Both the position numbers and the translations under genes were made by a program. Below the pieces are notes generated by a model that saw nothing but the letters and a program-made list of their open reading frames with translations, did not search any database and had not been told where the DNA came from. Of a stretch of 64,000 bases of DNA, positions 26,873 to 35,481 are shown piece after piece. Positions within the stretch are counted from its first letter, which is position 1, and each line of letters opens with the position of its first letter. The stretch comes from Competibacter_A sp002352125. GTDB lineage: Bacteria; Pseudomonadota; Gammaproteobacteria; Competibacterales; Competibacteraceae. The DNA lies in contig DAOROA010000012.1 of the NCBI GenBank assembly GCA_035441325.1, positions 1-64,000 of the forward strand. The letters are read 5' to 3'.

Positions 26873-27040
26873 GACTCTCCTCAAAGTCGGCATCGGCGAA
26901 TCCGCTGATGAACCGAAGCCAATAAAACGATTGCCGAGCGTTTCGGGGATTACCCAGTCCGCTCAAAGGCAGCACCCTGCCACTGGCGGGGAAATGATGC
27001 GGAACGATCCGTACCCCGCAACCCTAAGAGGAGGTCAACC

Positions 27041-28303
27041 GTGGAAGCTCATAAACTCTGGCAGTTCCCGATCAAGGAATTTCACCGTATCCCGCGCGGG
27101 CTGCTCGGCCCTGGTGCTTACGAAATGATCGGCGTGGAGGCCAAAAAGCTTGGCTTCAAGCGTTGTCTGGTTTCGACATCCGGCCTGCGTGGCACCGGCA
27201 TCGTCGAGGATATCGTCGGCAAGATCAAATACCGCGACATCGACGTGGTGCTCTATGACAAGATCGAATCCAATCCCAAGGATTACAATGTCATGGATAT
27301 CGCCGACCTTTATAAGCGCGAGAAATGCGATAGTTTCATCTCCATCGGCGGCGGCAGCGTAACCGACGCCACCAAGGGCGCGCGGATCGTAGTTTCCCAC
27401 GATGGCCGCAACGTCAATGAGTTCGACGGCTTCAACAAATCGGACAATCCGAACAATCCGCCGCACATCGCCGTCAATACCACCGCCGGCACCGGCTCCG
27501 AGACCAGTTGGGCCTACGTCATTACCGACACCACTTCGGAAAAAGCGCCCTACAAGTGGCTCGGCATGGACGAAAACGTCCCGGTAACGCTGAGCATCAA
27601 CGATCCGGTGCTGCATTTCTCGATGCCTGCCGACTTGACCGCCTACTGCGGCTTCGACGTGCTGGCGCACGCTTCCGAGCCCTACGTCTCGCGGATCGAC
27701 TTCATGCCGAGCTTGGGCAGCGCGCTGTTGGGTATCGAACTGGTGGCGCAAAACCTGCGGCGTGCGGTGTTCGAACCGCTGAACTACGAAGCCCGCCTCA
27801 ACATGATGTACGCCTCCTACATTTCGGCGCAGGCGTTCAACAGCGGTGGTCTTGGCATCATCCATTCCATCTCTCACGCGGTGAGCGCCTTCTACGACTC
27901 GCATCATGGCCTGAACAATGCGATCGCTCTGCCCCGCGTTTGGGAGTTCAACATGCCGACCAACTACAAGCGCTTCCGCGATATCGCCAAGGCGATGGGC
28001 GAAAACGTGGACGGTTTATCGGATGTTTCCGCCGCCGAACGGGCTATCGAGGCGGCGATCCGCTTGAGCAAGGATGTGCAAATCCCCGCTAATTTCGTCA
28101 GCGTGGGCGCCTACACCAAGTCGCAGATGGGTAAGGGCCGCTACGCTGAATTGAGCAGCGCCAAAGTCGCCGGCGATGATCGCGATGTCGATCGCATCAC
28201 CCGGCATGTGCTCGGCGACGGCTCGACACCGGGCAACGCTCGTGACTGTAGCTACGAGTCCGTGGCACCAGTCGTGCGTCATTCTTTGACCGGCGCCTAC
28301 TAA
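27041..28303 (+). CDS. Mno/Mdo-type nicotinoprotein alcohol dehydrogenase (iron-containing ADH family)
   Basis: 420 residues from GTG 27041 with a GAGGAGGT ribosome site. Group III alcohol dehydrogenase: SIGGGSVTDATKGARIV for the nucleotide site, AVNTTAGTGSETSWAYVI, and metal-binding regions YCGFDVLAHASEPYVS and SISHAVSAFYDSHHGLNNAIALP. From memory it closely resembles the methanol:NDMA oxidoreductases (Mno, Mdo) of Gram-positive methylotrophs and mycobacteria, whose tightly bound NAD(H) is recycled by mycofactocin. The mycofactocin genes downstream support that reading. The natural substrate could be methanol, ethanol or another primary alcohol. Confidence 0.88.
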   Translation: MEAHKLWQFPIKEFHRIPRGLLGPGAYEMIGVEAKKLGFKRCLVSTSGLRGTGIVEDIVGKIKYRDIDVVLYDKIESNPKDYNVMDIADLYKREKCDSFISIGGGSVTDATKGARIVVSHDGRNVNEFDGFNKSDNPNNPPHIAVNTTAGTGSETSWAYVITDTTSEKAPYKWLGMDENVPVTLSINDPVLHFSMPADLTAYCGFDVLAHASEPYVSRIDFMPSLGSALLGIELVAQNLRRAVFEPLNYEARLNMMYASYISAQAFNSGGLGIIHSISHAVSAFYDSHHGLNNAIALPRVWEFNMPTNYKRFRDIAKAMGENVDGLSDVSAAERAIEAAIRLSKDVQIPANFVSVGAYTKSQMGKGRYAELSSAKVAGDDRDVDRITRHVLGDGSTPGNARDCSYESVAPVVRHSLTGAY

Positions 28304-28398
28304 AAACAGGTTGCGATTGGTCTAAGATTTTCACACGAGTGGTTCGCTGAAGGCTTGGTTCGTCGTTCTCGACGGACCAAGGCTGGTGGAGTCGGCGC

Positions 28399-29280
28399 AT
28401 GTTCGAATCGATCGAGCAAACCATCGCGCGCTTGCGCGAGCAGCAGTATATCTGCGACCGCAAACTGGCGACCGTCGTCTTTCTGGCCTTGCAAATGCGA
28501 AAGCCGATCCTGATCGAAGGACCGGCCGGCGTCGGCAAGACCGAATTGGCAAAGGTGGTATCCGCTGCCTTGGGGCGCGCGCTGATCCGGTTGCAATGCT
28601 ACGGCGGGTTGGACGAAGCCCACGCTCTGTACGAGTGGGAGTACGGCAAGCAACTGCTCTACACGCAGATCCTGCGCGACAAGATCGGCCAACTGTTCGA
28701 CGGCATCGATGGCCTGCACGATGCGGTCGCACGCCTGGATCTGCACGAGGACGTGTTTTTTTCCGAACGCTTCCTGGTGCGCCGCCCCATCCTCCAGGCC
28801 ATCGACTCCCCCGATCCGGTGGTGCTGCTGATCGACGAACTCGACCGGGCCGAGGAGCAATTCGAAGCGTTTTTGTTGGAAGTGCTGAGCGATTTCCAGG
28901 TCACCGTGCCGGAGATCGGCACCGTCACGGCCAAGACCGTTCCCTTCGTCGTCATCACCAGCAACAACACCCGCGATTTGAGCGATGCCCTCAAGCGTCG
29001 CTGCCTGCATCTGTTCATCGACTATCCCGACGAACGGCGGGAACTGGAAATCGTTCGCCTGAAAGTCCCGGCGCTGCGCGAAACCCTGGCCGAGCAGGTG
29101 ATCGCGGTGATCCGCCGCTTGCGCGCGCTGGATTTGCGCAAGGCACCCAGCATCAGCGAGACGCTGGATTGGGCGCGCGCGCTGGTGCTGCTCGACGCCG
29201 ACGCCCTGACGCCCGCTTTGCTGGAGGAAACGCTGCATTTGCTGGTCAAGTACGAGCGCGACACCCAGCGGGTCAACGAG
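28399..29280 (+). CDS. MoxR-family AAA+ ATPase, 3' end lost in assembly gap
   Basis: 294 residues visible up to the run of N. Walker A is GPAGVGKTEL (from residue 41), Walker B VVLLIDELDRAEEQFEAFL, sensor 1 VITSNNTRDLSDALKRRC. Family members are about 280-330 residues, so the end should fall inside or near the gap. Start ATG 28399 has GGTGGAG upstream. MoxR ATPases work with VWA-domain partners to insert metals or cofactors; the position between the alcohol dehydrogenase and a VWA gene suggests maturation of that dehydrogenase. Confidence 0.9.
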
Positions 29281-29522
29281 NNNNNNNNNNNNNNNNNNNN
29301 NNNNNNNNNNNNNNNNNNNNNNNNNNNNNNNNNNNNNNNNNNNNNNNNNNNNNNNNNNNNNNNNNNNNNNNNNNNNNNNNNNNNNNNNNNNNNNNNNNNN
29401 NNNNNNNNNNNNNNNNNNNNNNNNNNNNNNNNNNNNNNNNNNNNNNNNNNNNNNNNNNNNNNNNNNNNNNNNNNNNNNNNNNNNNNNNNNNNNNNNNNNN
29501 NNNNNNNNNNNNNNNNNNNNNN
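29281..29522. other. Assembly gap (242 N)
   Basis: All bases are N. A frame that seems to run through the gap from 28399 to 30987 is an artefact, because N codons contain no stops. The gap probably holds the MoxR stop codon and the first 20-30 codons of the VWA gene. Confidence 0.98.
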
Positions 29523-30987
29523 GCCCGCCGAGTCGCTGGATGCGATGCAAGCGTTAACGCGGGTATCGCTGTGCGATCGCGACACGGTGCGCGCAATCTT
29601 GCGCTGCACCTTGATTAAGGACGTGCGCGATTTGTCGCTGTTCGAAGAGTTGTTCGAGCAGTTCTTCAGCCTGCCCAAGCACGCGCGATCCGCCGAACCG
29701 GCGACCGGATTGCCGCCCCCACCCGAAACCTCGCTGCAACCGTCGGCAGCAGTCGCGGCGCCAGAAGCGGCGAGCGGTCGCCCGGACGGCGACCATGCCC
29801 ACGAAGACCTCCTCGACATCCGGGATTATTTCGATGAGTCGCAAATGGCAACCCATTTCAACGCCCATCAAGATCCCGACGATTTCAGCTTGGCCGAGTT
29901 CGGTCAAAATCTGGTGTTGAGCCGCCACCGCGAACTGCTGGATCAGGCGCTGCGCAACGCCCTGCAACTGTTGAAAGCGCAACGAGTCAAGCATGCCCAC
30001 CGGGCCGGTGAGTTGAATTTCGACGAGGCCATCGCCGCCTTGGACGCCGATTTGATCGCCGACGCCGTGACCGACCTGCTGGACGAGTTGAGCGCCGCCG
30101 GCCTCGACGAAAACTTGCTTCAAAAGCTGTCCGCTCGCGTCACCGGCGGCATCGCCAGACTGCCGGAATTGCTGAAACGCCATCTGGAGCGTGAACTGGC
30201 ACTGCGGCAGGAGCCGTTGCCGGCCGCCGGGCGACCGGCTCGACCCCGGCCCGACTATCGTTTTACCGAGCAGGAGCAGCGGGACATGACCGAGATCGTG
30301 CAGCGCCTGTGCCGACGGATGCGCGGCGCGCGCTCTTACCGGCGGCGCATCGGCCCGCAAGGCCGGATCAGCGTTCCGCTGACCCTGCGCCGCAACATGA
30401 AGTACGAAGGCGTCCCGTTTCAGCCGGTGCTGACCCGCTATCGCGACGAAAAGCCCCGGTTGGCGGTGATCTGCGATGTCAGCCTGTCGGTTCGCAATAC
30501 CGCTCGTTTCATGCTGCACCTGGTCTATAGCCTGCAAATGCTGTTCGAGCGGGTGCGCAGTTTCGCCTTCGTCGGCGATCTGGTGGAAATCAGCGCGTGC
30601 TTCGACCGGCTCGGCATCGACGAGGCCATTGCCGCCGTGTTCGACGGCGGTTTGCTGGATACCGAGGTGGACAGCAACTACGGCCGGGCCTTGGAGCGGT
30701 TTCACAACCGCTATCTGGCGGCGGTCACGCCGCAGACCACCGTCATCGTCCTCGGCGACGGTCGCGGCAACCGCAACCCGCCCCAGGTCTGGGCGCTGGA
30801 GGCGATCCGCCGCCGAGCCAAGCGGCTGCTGTGGCTATCGCCGGAATCGCGCGGCAGTTGGCGGATGGGAGGATGCGACATGCCCCTGTACGAGCCGGTG
30901 TGCCACCAAACCGAGGTCGTTCGTAACCTGCGGCAGCTCGGTCAGGTGACCGAGAGCCTGTTGCGCCACTCGGTCGTCCGGCCTTGA
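29523..30987 (+). CDS. CoxE-like VWA-domain protein, 5' end lost in assembly gap
   Basis: About 488 residues remain. The visible N-terminus PAESLDAMQALTRVSL matches the segment that normally follows 20-30 residues into CoxE-like proteins. A middle part rich in charged residues leads to the von Willebrand A domain with the metal-ion site ICDVSLSVRNTARFM (DxSxS) and later VIVLGDGRGNRNPP. It is the usual partner of the MoxR ATPase upstream. Together they probably act on the Mno-type dehydrogenase or another cluster enzyme; this is inferred from position. Confidence 0.85.
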
Positions 30988-31003
30988 TCGTGGAGCCGAT
31001 CTG

Positions 31004-32017
31004 ATGATGCTCTCGCGCCGTCGTCATGCTCTGTTGGTCGAAGGCTTGGAACAGCGTGCCACGCCGCTGGGCGTTAGCGCGCGCTTCCGGCTGTACGCCC
31101 TGACCCCGCCACCGGCCGACGAGTTCGTCATCGTCCACGATTTCGCGCCCACCGAGATCGACAACAACCTCGGCCACCATGTCGTCACCGAACTGTTGCC
31201 GCTGTTGACCGCCCACCGCCAACGCATCGACAGCGGCTACAGCGAGCAAGATTTGTTCGAGCGCGCGGTCGGCGACATCGTCCGTTCCATGGCCGGCAAC
31301 GAGCGCGCCGCCTGGCGGCTGTTTTACGCCAATACCGTGGATGCCACCCAGCGCAGCGCCCGGCTGGGACAGCCGCCCGAACCACCGGGTGAGCCGGCGA
31401 GCGATTTCATCGGCTTGTTCGGCGCGATCTATCGCCGCGCGCTGGAACTGATCGAGTTCTTGCCGCCCGCCGCAACGCCGCCGGCGGTGCTCGACGTGGC
31501 GACCTGTTTCGGCTTCTTTCCGCTGCTGTTGGCGCGCGTCCGTTCCGGGGTTCTGGGCGAGATCGCCGGTTGCGACCTGAACCCGGCGTTGATGGCGTTC
31601 GCCAGCGATTACGCCAATCACGACGGTTCGGGCCGGGTCCGGTTCGGCGTCGCCGATATTTTGGCCGACGACATCGAGCGGGAGCTGGCGCCGTTGCCGG
31701 CGCGCTTCGACGCGGTAACCGCGCTGCACCTGCTGGAACACCTCGAACCAGCGCAAACCGACCGGGCGATGGCCAATCTCTGGCGGCTTGCCGCCCGGCG
31801 GCTGATCGTCGCGGTGCCGCTCGAAAAGGTGCCCGATCCCCGTTACGGCCACCGGCAGATCTTCGACCGCGAGCGGCTGCTCGCGTTGGGGCGGGCGCTG
31901 GGCGGCCATTGCGAGTACTTCGAGCATCACGGTGGCTGGCTGGTGGTCGATCGACCTCGCGCGAGAGCGGGATCGGCCGGATCGCTGCCCGCTGCCCGAA
32001 AAAACGGCGACGGGTAA
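31004..32017 (+). CDS. SAM-dependent methyltransferase, candidate mycofactocin oligosaccharide methyltransferase
   Basis: 337 residues. The class I SAM-binding motif is LDVATCFGFFPLLLAR (about 163-178), with a following acidic Asp in AGCDLNPALMAFA and the post-motif FDAVTALHLLEHLEP. The N-terminal half contains FVIVHDFAPTEIDNNLGHHVVTE. A methyltransferase, MftM, is known to methylate the sugar chain of mycofactocin in mycobacteria; the cluster position and general layout fit, but my assignment rests on recall of the family and not on an alignment. It starts 17 bases after the VWA gene. Confidence 0.6.
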   Translation: MMLSRRRHALLVEGLEQRATPLGVSARFRLYALTPPPADEFVIVHDFAPTEIDNNLGHHVVTELLPLLTAHRQRIDSGYSEQDLFERAVGDIVRSMAGNERAAWRLFYANTVDATQRSARLGQPPEPPGEPASDFIGLFGAIYRRALELIEFLPPAATPPAVLDVATCFGFFPLLLARVRSGVLGEIAGCDLNPALMAFASDYANHDGSGRVRFGVADILADDIERELAPLPARFDAVTALHLLEHLEPAQTDRAMANLWRLAARRLIVAVPLEKVPDPRYGHRQIFDRERLLALGRALGGHCEYFEHHGGWLVVDRPRARAGSAGSLPAARKNGDG

Positions 32018-32051
32018 ACCCGCCGTCAAAAACCACCGAAGGAGAAACGAC

Positions 32052-33572
32052 ATGTTGTACGCATCCCCCGGCCAGTCCGGCTCCAAAGTCAGCTTTAAAT
32101 CGCGCTACGCCAATTTCATCGGTGGCCAGTGGGTCGCGCCGGCCAAAGGCGAGTATTTCGAGAATGTCAGCCCGGTGACCGGTAAGGGCTTCTGCGAAAT
32201 CCCGCGCTCCACCGCCGAGGACATCGAATTGGCGCTGGACGCCGCTCACGCCGCTGCCGACGCCTGGGGCCGCACTTCGGCGGCGGAACGGGCCGGCCTG
32301 CTCAACCGCATCGCCGACCGCATGGAACAAAATCTGGAAATGCTGGCGGTGGCCGAGACTTGGGACAACGGTAAACCGGTACGCGAGACTTTGGCCGCTG
32401 ATTTGCCCTTGGCGGTCGATCATTTCCGCTATTTCGCCGGCTGCATCCGCGCTCAAGAAGGCACGCTCTCGGAGATCGACGACAACACGGTCGCTTATCA
32501 CTTCCACGAACCGCTGGGCGTGGTCGGCCAGATTATCCCCTGGAATTTTCCGATCCTGATGGCGGTTTGGAAGCTGGCGCCCGCTCTGGCCGCCGGCAAC
32601 TGCGTGGTGCTGAAACCGGCCGAACAGACGCCCGCCTCGATCTTGGTATTGCTGGAGCTGATTCAGGATTTGCTGCCGGCTGGCGTCGTGAACGTGGTCA
32701 ACGGTTTCGGCGTGGAAGCCGGCAAGCCGCTGGCCTCTAGCCGGCGTATCGCCAAGATCGCCTTCACCGGCGAGACCACGACCGGCCGGCTGATCATGCA
32801 GTACGCCTCGCAAAATTTGATTCCGGTCACGCTCGAATTGGGCGGCAAATCGCCCAACGTGTTCTTCGCCGATGTTTGCGCCCAGGACGACGACTTTTTC
32901 AACAAGGCCCTGGAAGGCTTCACCATGTTCGCCCTCAATCAAGGCGAGGTCTGTACTTGTCCGTCGCGGGCACTGATCCAGGAATCCGCCTACGACCGGT
33001 TCATCGACCGGGCGATCAAACGGGTGAAAGCGGTCAAGCAGGGGCATCCGCTCGACACCGACACCATGATCGGCGCGCAGGCTTCTTCCGAGCAGATGGA
33101 AAAAATCCTGAGCTATATCGATATCGGCCGCCAGGAAGGCGCGGAATGCCTGACCGGCGGACAACGCAACGAGCAAGGCGGCGAATTGAGAAACGGTTAT
33201 TACATTCAGCCGACGGTATTTCTGGGCAGCAACCGGATGCGCTTGTTCCAGGAAGAAATCTTCGGCCCGGTGTTGGCGGTTTCGACCTTCAAGAACGAGG
33301 CCGAGGCGCTCTCTATCGCCAATGACACGCTCTACGGCCTGGGCGCGGGGGTGTGGAGCCGCGATATGAATACCGCCTACCGGATGGGGCGCGGGATGAA
33401 GGCTGGCCGGGTGTGGACCAACTGCTATCACCTGTATCCAGCCCATGCCGCGTTCGGCGGCTACAAGCAATCCGGTATCGGCCGGGAAACCCATAAGATG
33501 ATGCTGGATCACTACCAGCAGACCAAGAATCTGTTGGTGAGCTACAGCCCGAAGGCGCTGGGTTTCTTCTGA
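32052..33572 (+). CDS. Aldehyde dehydrogenase, acetaldehyde (ExaC/AldA) type
   Basis: 506 residues from ATG 32052, with GGAG 8 bases upstream; an extension to 31932 overlaps the methyltransferase. NAD-binding and catalytic features: IIPWNFPILMAVWKLAPAL, FTGETTTGRL, the Glu of TLELGGKSPN, and the nucleophilic Cys in NQGEVCTCPSR. It would oxidise the aldehyde made by the alcohol dehydrogenase to the acid. The DUF779 gene next door is a common companion of this subfamily. Confidence 0.93.
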   Translation: MLYASPGQSGSKVSFKSRYANFIGGQWVAPAKGEYFENVSPVTGKGFCEIPRSTAEDIELALDAAHAAADAWGRTSAAERAGLLNRIADRMEQNLEMLAVAETWDNGKPVRETLAADLPLAVDHFRYFAGCIRAQEGTLSEIDDNTVAYHFHEPLGVVGQIIPWNFPILMAVWKLAPALAAGNCVVLKPAEQTPASILVLLELIQDLLPAGVVNVVNGFGVEAGKPLASSRRIAKIAFTGETTTGRLIMQYASQNLIPVTLELGGKSPNVFFADVCAQDDDFFNKALEGFTMFALNQGEVCTCPSRALIQESAYDRFIDRAIKRVKAVKQGHPLDTDTMIGAQASSEQMEKILSYIDIGRQEGAECLTGGQRNEQGGELRNGYYIQPTVFLGSNRMRLFQEEIFGPVLAVSTFKNEAEALSIANDTLYGLGAGVWSRDMNTAYRMGRGMKAGRVWTNCYHLYPAHAAFGGYKQSGIGRETHKMMLDHYQQTKNLLVSYSPKALGFF

Positions 33573-33582
33573 TCGCGAACCC

Positions 33583-33610
33583 GCGAGGCCGGCTTGCCGG
33601 CCGGCCTCGC
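33583..33610 (+). promoter_or_regulatory. Strong hairpin between aldehyde dehydrogenase and DUF779 genes
   Basis: Perfect 11-bp stem GCGAGGCCGGC/GCCGGCCTCGC with a 6-base loop. There is no T tract, so it is more likely a processing or stability hairpin that lets the first gene be expressed more than the next. Confidence 0.5.
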
Positions 33611-33629
33611 CAATCATCGAGGTGGCATC

Positions 33630-34037
33630 ATGACGAGCGTTTCTCGCGTGCTGGCGACCGATGCGGCATTGGATTTGATCGCCCGGCTCAGGACCAAGCA
33701 CGGCCCGTTGATGTTCCATCAGTCCGGCGGCTGCTGCGACGGCAGTTCGCCGATGTGCTACCCGGATGGCGATTTGCTGGTGGGCGATAGCGACGTGCGT
33801 TTGGGCGAAATCGGCGGCTGCCCGTTTTACATGAGCGTTGCCCAGTTCGAGTACTGGCAGCACACCCAACTCATCATCGATGTCGTTCCCGGACGAGGCG
33901 GCATGTTTTCCTTGGAAGGGCCGGAAGGCGTGCGTTTCCTGACCCGCTCCCGGCTGTTTACCGACACCGAATGGACGGCGTTGCCGGCAGCGAATCAGTT
34001 GCCGATTCCGCGAAACGATGCGCGATCCGGCCAATAA
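33630..34037 (+). CDS. DUF779 protein
   Basis: 135 residues from ATG 33630 with a GAGGTGG ribosome site. The Cys-rich block SGGCCDGSSPMCYP near residue 30 and FYMSVAQFEYWQHT are the family marks. DUF779 genes are usually found beside acetaldehyde-type aldehyde dehydrogenases, as here, but the biochemical role is unknown; the cysteines suggest metal binding. It lies between the aldehyde dehydrogenase and a DUF4242 gene. Confidence 0.85.
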   Translation: MTSVSRVLATDAALDLIARLRTKHGPLMFHQSGGCCDGSSPMCYPDGDLLVGDSDVRLGEIGGCPFYMSVAQFEYWQHTQLIIDVVPGRGGMFSLEGPEGVRFLTRSRLFTDTEWTALPAANQLPIPRNDARSGQ

Positions 34038-34071
34038 CAAAGTGATTTCACCAAAGCGAGGATCAACCCCC

Positions 34072-34347
34072 ATGCCCAAGTATCTGATCGAACGAGAGCT
34101 GCCCGGCGCGGGCAAATTGTCCCCGGCCGACCTGAAAGCCATCTCGCAAAAGTCCTGTAGCGTTCTGGAAAATTTGGGGCCGCAAATTCAGTGGGTGCAG
34201 AGCTACGTCACCGACGACAAGATTTATTGCGTCTACATCGCGCCCAACGTCGATATGGTGAGGCAACACGCCGAGCAAGGCGGGTTTCCAGCCAATCGCA
34301 TCTCCGAGATCAGGGCAGGCATCGATCCCACGACAGCCGAAGGCTGA
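34072..34347 (+). CDS. DUF4242 (SCO4226-like) small protein
   Basis: 91 residues: MPKYLIERELPGAGKLS, a middle QWVQSYVTDDKIYCVYIAP, and a C-terminal region with HAEQGGFPANRISEI. These are the marks of the DUF4242 family, a ferredoxin-like fold of which one Streptomyces member binds nickel. Function in this cluster is unknown. It ends about 95 bases before mftC, with a weak 5-bp hairpin (34359-34374) in the gap. Confidence 0.8.
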   Translation: MPKYLIERELPGAGKLSPADLKAISQKSCSVLENLGPQIQWVQSYVTDDKIYCVYIAPNVDMVRQHAEQGGFPANRISEIRAGIDPTTAEG

Positions 34348-34442
34348 ACGCCGGACGACGGGCATCGACGCCCGCCGTTCTTCCCTTGCCTTTTCGATTC
34401 CCGACTGTGCTGGGCCGCGATGCCAGCGGAAGCGATGCGTCC

Positions 34443-35471
34443 ATGAGCTACGATCTGTTTCGCCGAGGATTGAGTGCGCCGATCTGCCTGACTTGGGAGA
34501 TCACCTATGCTTGCAACCTGCGTTGCGTCCACTGTTTGTCGTCGTCGGGGCACCGTCGTCCCGACGAGTTGACCACCGCCGAAGCCAAACGCCTGATCGA
34601 CGAATGGGCGGTGATGAAGGTGTTTTACATCAACGTCGGCGGTGGCGAGCCGATGAGCCGCAAGGATTTTTTCGAGTTGATGGATTACGCGCTGGCGCGC
34701 GGGATCGGCGTCAAGTTTAGCACCAACGGTTCCTTGATCGACCGGGCGGCGGCGGCCTGGATCGCCTCGCGGGATTACCTGGACGTACAGATCAGCCTGG
34801 ATGGAGCCACCGCCGAAACCAACGATCCGGTACGCGGCGAAGGCTCTTATCACCGTGCCTTGACCGCCATGACGCATCTGGCGAAACAGGGCTTTCCTTT
34901 CAAGATCAACGCCACCGTCACCCGCTACAACTACCCGCAGCTCGACGAGCTGTACGCCTTGGCCCAGCAATATAAGGCCGAATTGCGCCTCACCCGGCTG
35001 CGGCCCACCGGACGCGGCGGCGCGGTCTGGCGGGACTTGCGCCCGACCCACGACCAGAATCGCGGGTTGTACGACTGGCTGTTGCAGCATCGGGACGTGC
35101 TGACCGGCGATTCGTTCTTTCACCTCTCCGCCTACGGCCAGCCGCTGGAAGGGCTGAATCTGTGCGGGGCCGGGCGGATCGTCTGTTGCGTCGATCCGGT
35201 GGGCGAGGTCTACGCTTGCCCGTTTCTGCTGGCGCCCGAATTTGCCGCCGGCAACGTCCGGCAAGCGGGCGGTTTCACCGAAATCTGGCGATCCGCGCCG
35301 CTGTTCGCCCACCTGCGCGATTGGCAGGTCGGCGGCGGTTGCCAGCATTGCAATGCCTACGCCCTCTGTCACGGTGGTTGTATCGCGGCCAAGCATTTCG
35401 ATGGCCGCTCGCCCGACGCACCCGATCCCGATTGCGTTTACGAATCCGCCGATCGCGTGGCGACGGCTTGA
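34443..35471 (+). CDS. mftC: Mycofactocin maturase MftC, radical SAM/SPASM
   Basis: 342 residues. The radical SAM cluster motif is TYACNLRCVHC (Cys24, Cys28, Cys31), and GGGEPMSRKDFF follows. The C-terminal SPASM region has the auxiliary-cluster cysteines in LCGAGRIVCCVDPVGEVYAC and GGCQHCNAYALCHGGCI. MftC decarboxylates the C-terminal Tyr of MftA and then cross-links it to the preceding Val. ATG 34443 is the only start that gives the family N-terminus. Unlike mycobacterial clusters it lies 10 kb before its substrate and its carrier MftB. Confidence 0.95.
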   Translation: MSYDLFRRGLSAPICLTWEITYACNLRCVHCLSSSGHRRPDELTTAEAKRLIDEWAVMKVFYINVGGGEPMSRKDFFELMDYALARGIGVKFSTNGSLIDRAAAAWIASRDYLDVQISLDGATAETNDPVRGEGSYHRALTAMTHLAKQGFPFKINATVTRYNYPQLDELYALAQQYKAELRLTRLRPTGRGGAVWRDLRPTHDQNRGLYDWLLQHRDVLTGDSFFHLSAYGQPLEGLNLCGAGRIVCCVDPVGEVYACPFLLAPEFAAGNVRQAGGFTEIWRSAPLFAHLRDWQVGGGCQHCNAYALCHGGCIAAKHFDGRSPDAPDPDCVYESADRVATA

Positions 35472-35481
35472 GGCCACGGTC

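Larger units (their letters stand above)
26572..27040 (+). other. Upstream region of the alcohol dehydrogenase gene, non-coding
   Basis: About 470 bases without a credible gene. It contains the TTTCTTTT palindrome and the weak hairpin listed separately, and a strong GAGGAGGT ribosome site at its end. I searched for a sigma-54 -24/-12 promoter (GG, ten bases, GC) because the cluster has a sigma-54 activator, and found no convincing one. Confidence 0.55.

Noticed and set aside
26859..26875. Sigma-54 promoter TGGCGCG-N4-TTGAC before the alcohol dehydrogenase
   Set aside because: The nearly invariant GC of the -12 element is GA, and the sequence coincides with a hairpin and T tract that explain it as a terminator.
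28341..28354. Sigma-54-like GG-N10-GC before the MoxR gene
   Set aside because: Only the two dinucleotides match; the flanking TGGCAC and TTGC bases do not, and such chance matches are common in GC-rich DNA.
28399..30987. Single 862-codon MoxR-VWA fusion protein
   Set aside because: The frame exists only because N codons contain no stops; both halves have the normal boundaries of separate proteins.
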